Positions 60,557 through 64,000 of a stretch of 64,000 bases of DNA are shown piece after piece. Both the position numbers and the translations under genes were made by a program. Within the stretch, counting starts at the first letter, position 1. Every line of letters starts with the position of its first letter. Source of the DNA: Arthrobacter sp. 18067 (GTDB lineage: Bacteria > Actinomycetota > Actinomycetes > Actinomycetales > Micrococcaceae); contig NZ_CACSJJ010000022.1 in the NCBI RefSeq assembly GCF_902706295.1, positions 1 to 64,000 of the forward strand, read 5' to 3'. The notes below the pieces were generated by a model. It saw only the letters and a list, made by a program, of their open reading frames with translations, was not told the origin of the DNA and searched no databases.

Positions 60557-61615
60557 CTAGCTGTGCGCACGGCCGCTGACTCGTGAAAGGTCAGCAGCAC
60601 CAATCATGCCGGCACTCGGGCCAAGGGCGGCGAGTTCCAGCCGTGCCATCGGCCTGAACCCTCTGCCTGTAAGGTTTTTCGCGAACGACTCCCGGGCCGG
60701 TCCAGCCAACAACTCCCCTGCATCGCACAGTCCCCCGCCGATCACGAACATCCCCGGGTCCAGGGCCGCGGCGAGATTGGCCAATCCCAACCCCAACCAT
60801 TCGCCTTGGTCCGCCAGGAGTTCCCGCGATGTGGCATCGCCTTCAAGGGCCAGCGCTGTCACAGCAGCCCCGGTGAGGTTGTCTGCGGTCCCGCCGGCCT
60901 TTGCCAGCAGGGCGCGGCCCTCAGGAGAGTTTGTCCGAACGAGTTGGCGGGCCTCACGCCCCAGGGCGTTGCCGGAGGCGTACTGTTCCCAGCACCCACG
61001 GTTTCCGCATTCACAACGGTGCCCACCGGGAAATATAATCTGGTGCCCGAACTCGCCGGCCACCCCGTAGCGTCCGCGTTCCACCCGGCCATCCATCACC
61101 ATGGCACCGCCAATGCCGGTGCCCAGGGTGACGCACACCAGGCGGCTCTCACCGTGGCCGGCACCGAAGCGCCACTCTGCCCAGGCCGCGGCGTCGGCGT
61201 CGTTCGTCAAGAGAACCGGACGCCTCAGCAGCTTTTGGAGGCTCGCCCGCAGGGGTTCGTTGCGCCAGGCGAGATGCGGGCTGAACAGCACGGTGCCGCC
61301 GTCGAGGTCCATCCATCCTGCGGCGCCGATCCCTACGGAAGCCACACGGTGTTCGGCGCTGAGCTCGTCCACCAGTTCCACGATGGTCTGTTCCACAGCA
61401 CGGGGGTCAGCACCGGGAGTGGACCTGCGGGCCTCAGCGAGGACCCTGCCCTCGGCATCCACCACGCCGGCGGCCACCTTGGTGCCGCCGATGTCGATGC
61501 CGATGGCCAGGCCCCGACGGCCCAGATGGCTGCGGCGGGCAGCCCACGGCACGTCCTTCCATGCCGTGGGCTGTGGCTTGGGTCTGGCACGAAATGAGGA
61601 CCGTAGTGCGGGCAT
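60557..61615 (-). CDS. ROK family glucokinase
   Basis: A 352-residue ROK sugar kinase. It has the ATP motif AIGIDIGGTKVAAGVVDAEG, NDADAAAWAEWRFGAG, VCVTLGTGIGGAMVMDG, the ROK zinc signature GHRCECGNRGCWEQYAS and FVIGGGLCDAGELL. No HTH domain precedes it, so it is an enzyme rather than a repressor; glucose is the probable substrate. The N-terminal 35 residues are an extension. ATG 61615 is assumed. It diverges from the acyl-CoA ligase gene. Confidence 0.92.
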   Translation of the reverse strand: MPALRSSFRARPKPQPTAWKDVPWAARRSHLGRRGLAIGIDIGGTKVAAGVVDAEGRVLAEARRSTPGADPRAVEQTIVELVDELSAEHRVASVGIGAAGWMDLDGGTVLFSPHLAWRNEPLRASLQKLLRRPVLLTNDADAAAWAEWRFGAGHGESRLVCVTLGTGIGGAMVMDGRVERGRYGVAGEFGHQIIFPGGHRCECGNRGCWEQYASGNALGREARQLVRTNSPEGRALLAKAGGTADNLTGAAVTALALEGDATSRELLADQGEWLGLGLANLAAALDPGMFVIGGGLCDAGELLAGPARESFAKNLTGRGFRPMARLELAALGPSAGMIGAADLSRVSGRAHS

Positions 61616-61801
61616 CCCATCATCTTATTCCGCCGTGCACAGAGGCCCCGCATGCAAGGGTCCCCGTGGCCCCGAGTTGCTTGAAATGACGGCGCATCCG
61701 TAAAGTTACTCGCCAGTAGGTGAAATAGGACACACCTCCGCGAGCGGGCATACTAGAGTGAAAGCAGCCCCTCGTGGCCCGTGGATATCAAAGGAGCTAC
61801 C

Positions 61802-63613
61802 GTGCGTGAAATCAGTGTTCCTCCCCTCGTGAACATCGCCCCGGAAACCAACATCACGGACCTCGTGATCCGAGAGGCAGAAAAAGCATCGAACCCGGCA
61901 TTATTCTCAAAATTGGACGGCAACGGGCAATGGCAGGACATCCGGGCAAAGGACTTCCTCGCTGATGTCAGGGCCCTGGCAAAGGGCTTGATCGCCAGCG
62001 GCGTGGGCCAAGGCGACAGAGTGGGCATTATGTCCCGGACCCGCTACGAATGGTCCTTGGTGGACTTTGCCATCTGGTTTGCCGGGGCAGTCTCCGTCCC
62101 GATCTACGAGACGTCCTCGCCCTCCCAGGTGGCCTGGAATCTTGGTGATTCAGGTGCCGTCGCAGCATTCGGCGAAGCAGCGCATCATGAGGACGTCATC
62201 CGCCAGGCCGTCGCCGCCGAGGACATCAGTTCCGTGGCAAACGTCTGGCAGCTTGAAGGAGCCGGGCTGGATGCCCTGCGGGCAGCCGGTGCAGGAGTAC
62301 CCGACGACGAACTCGAGTCACGCCGTTCCGCGGCCGGCCTCGCCGATCTCGCCACGATTATCTATACATCCGGTACCACTGGCCGGCCCAAGGGCTGCGA
62401 ACTGACCCATGGAAACTTCGTGGAGTTGTCCGAGAATGCACGCGCGTCCCTTCCCGAGATCATCAATGAGTCCGCCAAGACCATCATGTTCCTCCCCCTG
62501 GCTCACGTCTTCGCACGCTTCATCTCCGTGCTGGCCGTCGCAGGCGGGGTCAAAGTCGCGCACACCCCGGACATCAAGAATCTGTTGGCCGACCTGCAAA
62601 GCTTCCAGCCAACGTTCATTCTTGCCGTACCCCGCGTCTTCGAGAAGGTATACAACTCAGCGCTGACCAAGGCCGAAGACGGAGGCAAGGGTGCCATCTT
62701 CCACCGCGCGGTGGACACGGCGATCGCCTATTCCAAGGCCCGCGAGTCCGGTTCCCTGGGCCTGGGCCTGAAAATCAAGCACGCTGTGTTCGACAAACTG
62801 GTCTACGGCAAGCTCCGCGCTGCCATGGGCGGCCATGTGGCCCACGCCGTCTCAGGCGGCGGCCCCTTGGGTGAGCGCCTCGGCCACTTCTTCCAGGGCA
62901 TCGGCCTCCAAATCCTGGAGGGTTACGGTTTGACCGAAACCACAGCACCCATCTCCGTCAATACCCCGTCCATGATCCGCATTGGCACCGTGGGCGCCCC
63001 CTTGCCGGGAAACTCCGTCAAGATTGCCGACGACGGCGAGATCCTCGCCAAGGGTGTTTGCGTCATGCGCGGATACTACAAGCGGGAAGACCTCACTGAA
63101 GAGACCTTCGCCGACGGCTGGTTCCGCACGGGCGATATCGGCGAGTTGGACAGCAACGGCTTCCTGAAAATCACTGGCCGCAAGAAGGAAATCATCGTCA
63201 CCGCCGGCGGAAAAAACGTGGTCCCCGCTTTGCTGGAGGACCAGATCCGCGCCGACGCCTTGGTTTCCCAGGTACTGGTGGTTGGAGACAACCGCCCGTT
63301 CATCGGCGCGCTGGTCACCTTGGACGAAGAAGCCCTCCCGGGCTGGCTGGAACGCCACGGACTGACTTCAGGCACCACGCTGGCCGAAGCTGCGGACCAC
63401 GCTGTGGTGAAGGCTGCGGTACAAGAGCTCATCAGCAAGGCCAACCAGTCCGTGTCCCAGGCTGAAGCCATCAAATCCTTCCGGATTGTCCCCGCGGACT
63501 TCACCGAGGCCTCCGGCCATCTCACTCCTTCCCTGAAGGTCAAGCGTGCACAGGTCATGAAGGACTTCGACACCGTGATCGAGGAAATGTACTCGGCACC
63601 CCGCGCCTCCTAG
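61802..63613 (+). CDS. Long-chain acyl-CoA ligase (AMP-binding, FadD15-like)
   Basis: A 603-residue adenylate-forming enzyme that activates fatty acids to acyl-CoA. Motifs are the A3 P-loop TIIYTSGTTGRPKGCELTHG, MFLPLAHVFARFI, ILEGYGLTETTAPISVNTPS, WFRTGDIGELDSNGFLKITG and the A8/A10 region RKKEIIVTAGGKNVVPALLE, VKRAQVMKDF. The size and spacing match long-chain FadD15-like ligases. GTG 61802 has AAAGGAG upstream, better than the in-frame upstream ATG at 61781. It ends before a strong bidirectional terminator. Confidence 0.94.
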   Translation: MREISVPPLVNIAPETNITDLVIREAEKASNPALFSKLDGNGQWQDIRAKDFLADVRALAKGLIASGVGQGDRVGIMSRTRYEWSLVDFAIWFAGAVSVPIYETSSPSQVAWNLGDSGAVAAFGEAAHHEDVIRQAVAAEDISSVANVWQLEGAGLDALRAAGAGVPDDELESRRSAAGLADLATIIYTSGTTGRPKGCELTHGNFVELSENARASLPEIINESAKTIMFLPLAHVFARFISVLAVAGGVKVAHTPDIKNLLADLQSFQPTFILAVPRVFEKVYNSALTKAEDGGKGAIFHRAVDTAIAYSKARESGSLGLGLKIKHAVFDKLVYGKLRAAMGGHVAHAVSGGGPLGERLGHFFQGIGLQILEGYGLTETTAPISVNTPSMIRIGTVGAPLPGNSVKIADDGEILAKGVCVMRGYYKREDLTEETFADGWFRTGDIGELDSNGFLKITGRKKEIIVTAGGKNVVPALLEDQIRADALVSQVLVVGDNRPFIGALVTLDEEALPGWLERHGLTSGTTLAEAADHAVVKAAVQELISKANQSVSQAEAIKSFRIVPADFTEASGHLTPSLKVKRAQVMKDFDTVIEEMYSAPRAS

Positions 63614-63630
63614 AGGATCACAGCCATGAC

Positions 63631-63674
63631 AAAAAAGTACCCCGTCCGGACCATGCCGGACGGGGTACTTTTTT
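63631..63674. terminator. Bidirectional intrinsic terminator
   Basis: A perfect 19-bp stem (63631-63649 with 63656-63674) begins with six A and ends with six T, loop ACCATG. It lies between the convergent acyl-CoA ligase gene and the pyruvate carboxylase gene. Confidence 0.93.
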
Positions 63675-63683
63675 AGCGGATTG

Positions 63684-64000
63684 CTAGCCGATCACCAGCA
63701 GCAAGTCGCCGCCCTGGACCTGCTCCACCGATGAGATCGCAAGGCGCGACACCGTGCCGGCCACCGGCGTCGTGATGGAGGCTTCCATCTTCATTGCCTC
63801 GATGGTTGCAACGGTGTCTCCGGCGTTGACCACATCGCCTGCCTTGACCGTGACGGTCACGGCACCCGCGAACGGGGCAGCCACCTGGCCGGGCTGGGCA
63901 GGATCGGCCTTCTCGGCCGCCTTGACGTTGCTGACTACCGAACGGTCACGGACAACGACGGGACGGGACTGGCCGTTGAGCGTGCACATCACCGTGCGCA
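63684..64000 (-). CDS. pyc: Pyruvate carboxylase, C-terminal part (biotin carboxyl carrier domain)
   Basis: The last 105 residues of a gene that enters from the right edge. RTVMCTLNGQSRPVVVRDRS is the typical tail of the pyruvate carboxylase transferase region, followed by a biotinyl domain with VAAPFAGAVTVTVKAGDVVN and the biotinylation motif EAMKMEASITTPVAGTV. Pyruvate carboxylase makes oxaloacetate from pyruvate and bicarbonate. The order tail-then-biotinyl at the extreme C-terminus favours pyc over acyl-CoA carboxylase alpha chains. An internal methionine near 63990 is not the start; the frame continues past 64000. Confidence 0.87.
   Translation of the reverse strand, partial: RTVMCTLNGQSRPVVVRDRSVVSNVKAAEKADPAQPGQVAAPFAGAVTVTVKAGDVVNAGDTVATIEAMKMEASITTPVAGTVSRLAISSVEQVQGGDLLLVIG

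Noticed and set aside
1..64000. Mobile elements, CRISPR arrays, tRNA or rRNA genes
   Set aside because: No transposase or integrase frame, no regularly spaced repeat array and no tRNA-like cloverleaf or rRNA segment was recognised.

Overview
This window reads as chromosome of a high-GC Gram-positive actinobacterium of the family Micrococcaceae, most likely Arthrobacter sensu lato (Paenarthrobacter-like). This is inferred from gene order and protein character: an actinobacterial division/cell-wall (dcw) cluster without ftsA, polyphosphate glucokinase, DUF4191 and DUF3040 proteins, an Rv2175c-type regulator beside a PASTA kinase, class II DAHP synthase, and a MurE motif that fits L-lysine rather than diaminopimelate peptidoglycan. 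I saw no rRNA, tRNA, CRISPR array, insertion sequence or prophage.

Layout. (1) 1-4938: the tail of an unknown gene, then a three-gene minus-strand cluster (CDP-glycerol glycerophosphotransferase-like protein, XcbB/CpsF-like alpha/beta-hydrolase protein, hexapeptide acyltransferase) that probably makes or modifies a cell-surface glycopolymer. This is the least ordinary block. (2) 5252-16841: nitrogen metabolism and accessory genes: DUF4191 and RDD membrane proteins, glnA behind a four-box GlnR-type site, a small HTH gene under a promoter framed by twin dyads, a GNAT acetyltransferase, a sulfatase, glnE, a second glutamine synthetase whose adenylylation tyrosine is a tryptophan, and panB. (3) 16838-22893: a small SPOR-type protein, map, ppgK, an SDR, nrdR with tandem palindromes upstream, hisD, a membrane protein and a flavin reductase. 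(4) 22913-47687: one long minus-strand block. Read in transcription order it is mraZ-rsmH-ftsL-pbpB-murE-murF-mraY-murD-ftsW-murG-murC-ftsQ-ftsZ-pgeF-yggS-sepF-yggT-divIVA-lspA-rluD-dnaE. Many junctions are ATGA/GTGA overlaps, implying translational coupling. (5) 48139-57430: DUF3040, dinB, a lipoprotein, polyprenyl synthase, Rv2175c homologue, LysM lytic transglycosylase, PASTA Ser/Thr kinase and class II aroG. This resembles the M. tuberculosis Rv2173-Rv2178c neighbourhood. (6) 57497-64000: a PlsC acyltransferase, two tandem paralogous alpha/beta hydrolases, a membrane protein, a ROK glucokinase, an acyl-CoA ligase, and the C-terminus of pyruvate carboxylase.

How the genes work together. 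The dcw block supplies lipid II precursors (MurC-F, MraY, MurG), the septal synthase pair FtsW/PBP, the Z-ring and its membrane anchor (FtsZ, SepF), polar growth (DivIVA) and lipoprotein processing (LspA). Nearby wall-linked genes are the polyprenyl synthase (possible lipid carrier), the LysM transglycosylase, the PASTA kinase and the surface-polymer cluster at the left end. glnA, glnE and the GlnR-type site form a nitrogen-control unit. The regulatory DNA I consider best supported is the glnA GlnR site, the 10-bp-spaced MraZ repeats over the dcw promoter, the twin operators of the HTH gene and the tandem NrdR-like boxes. No completely new multi-gene system is demonstrable from sequence alone; the best candidates are the surface-polymer cluster, the autoregulated small HTH gene and the 9-bp-periodic AACA array before the LysM gene.
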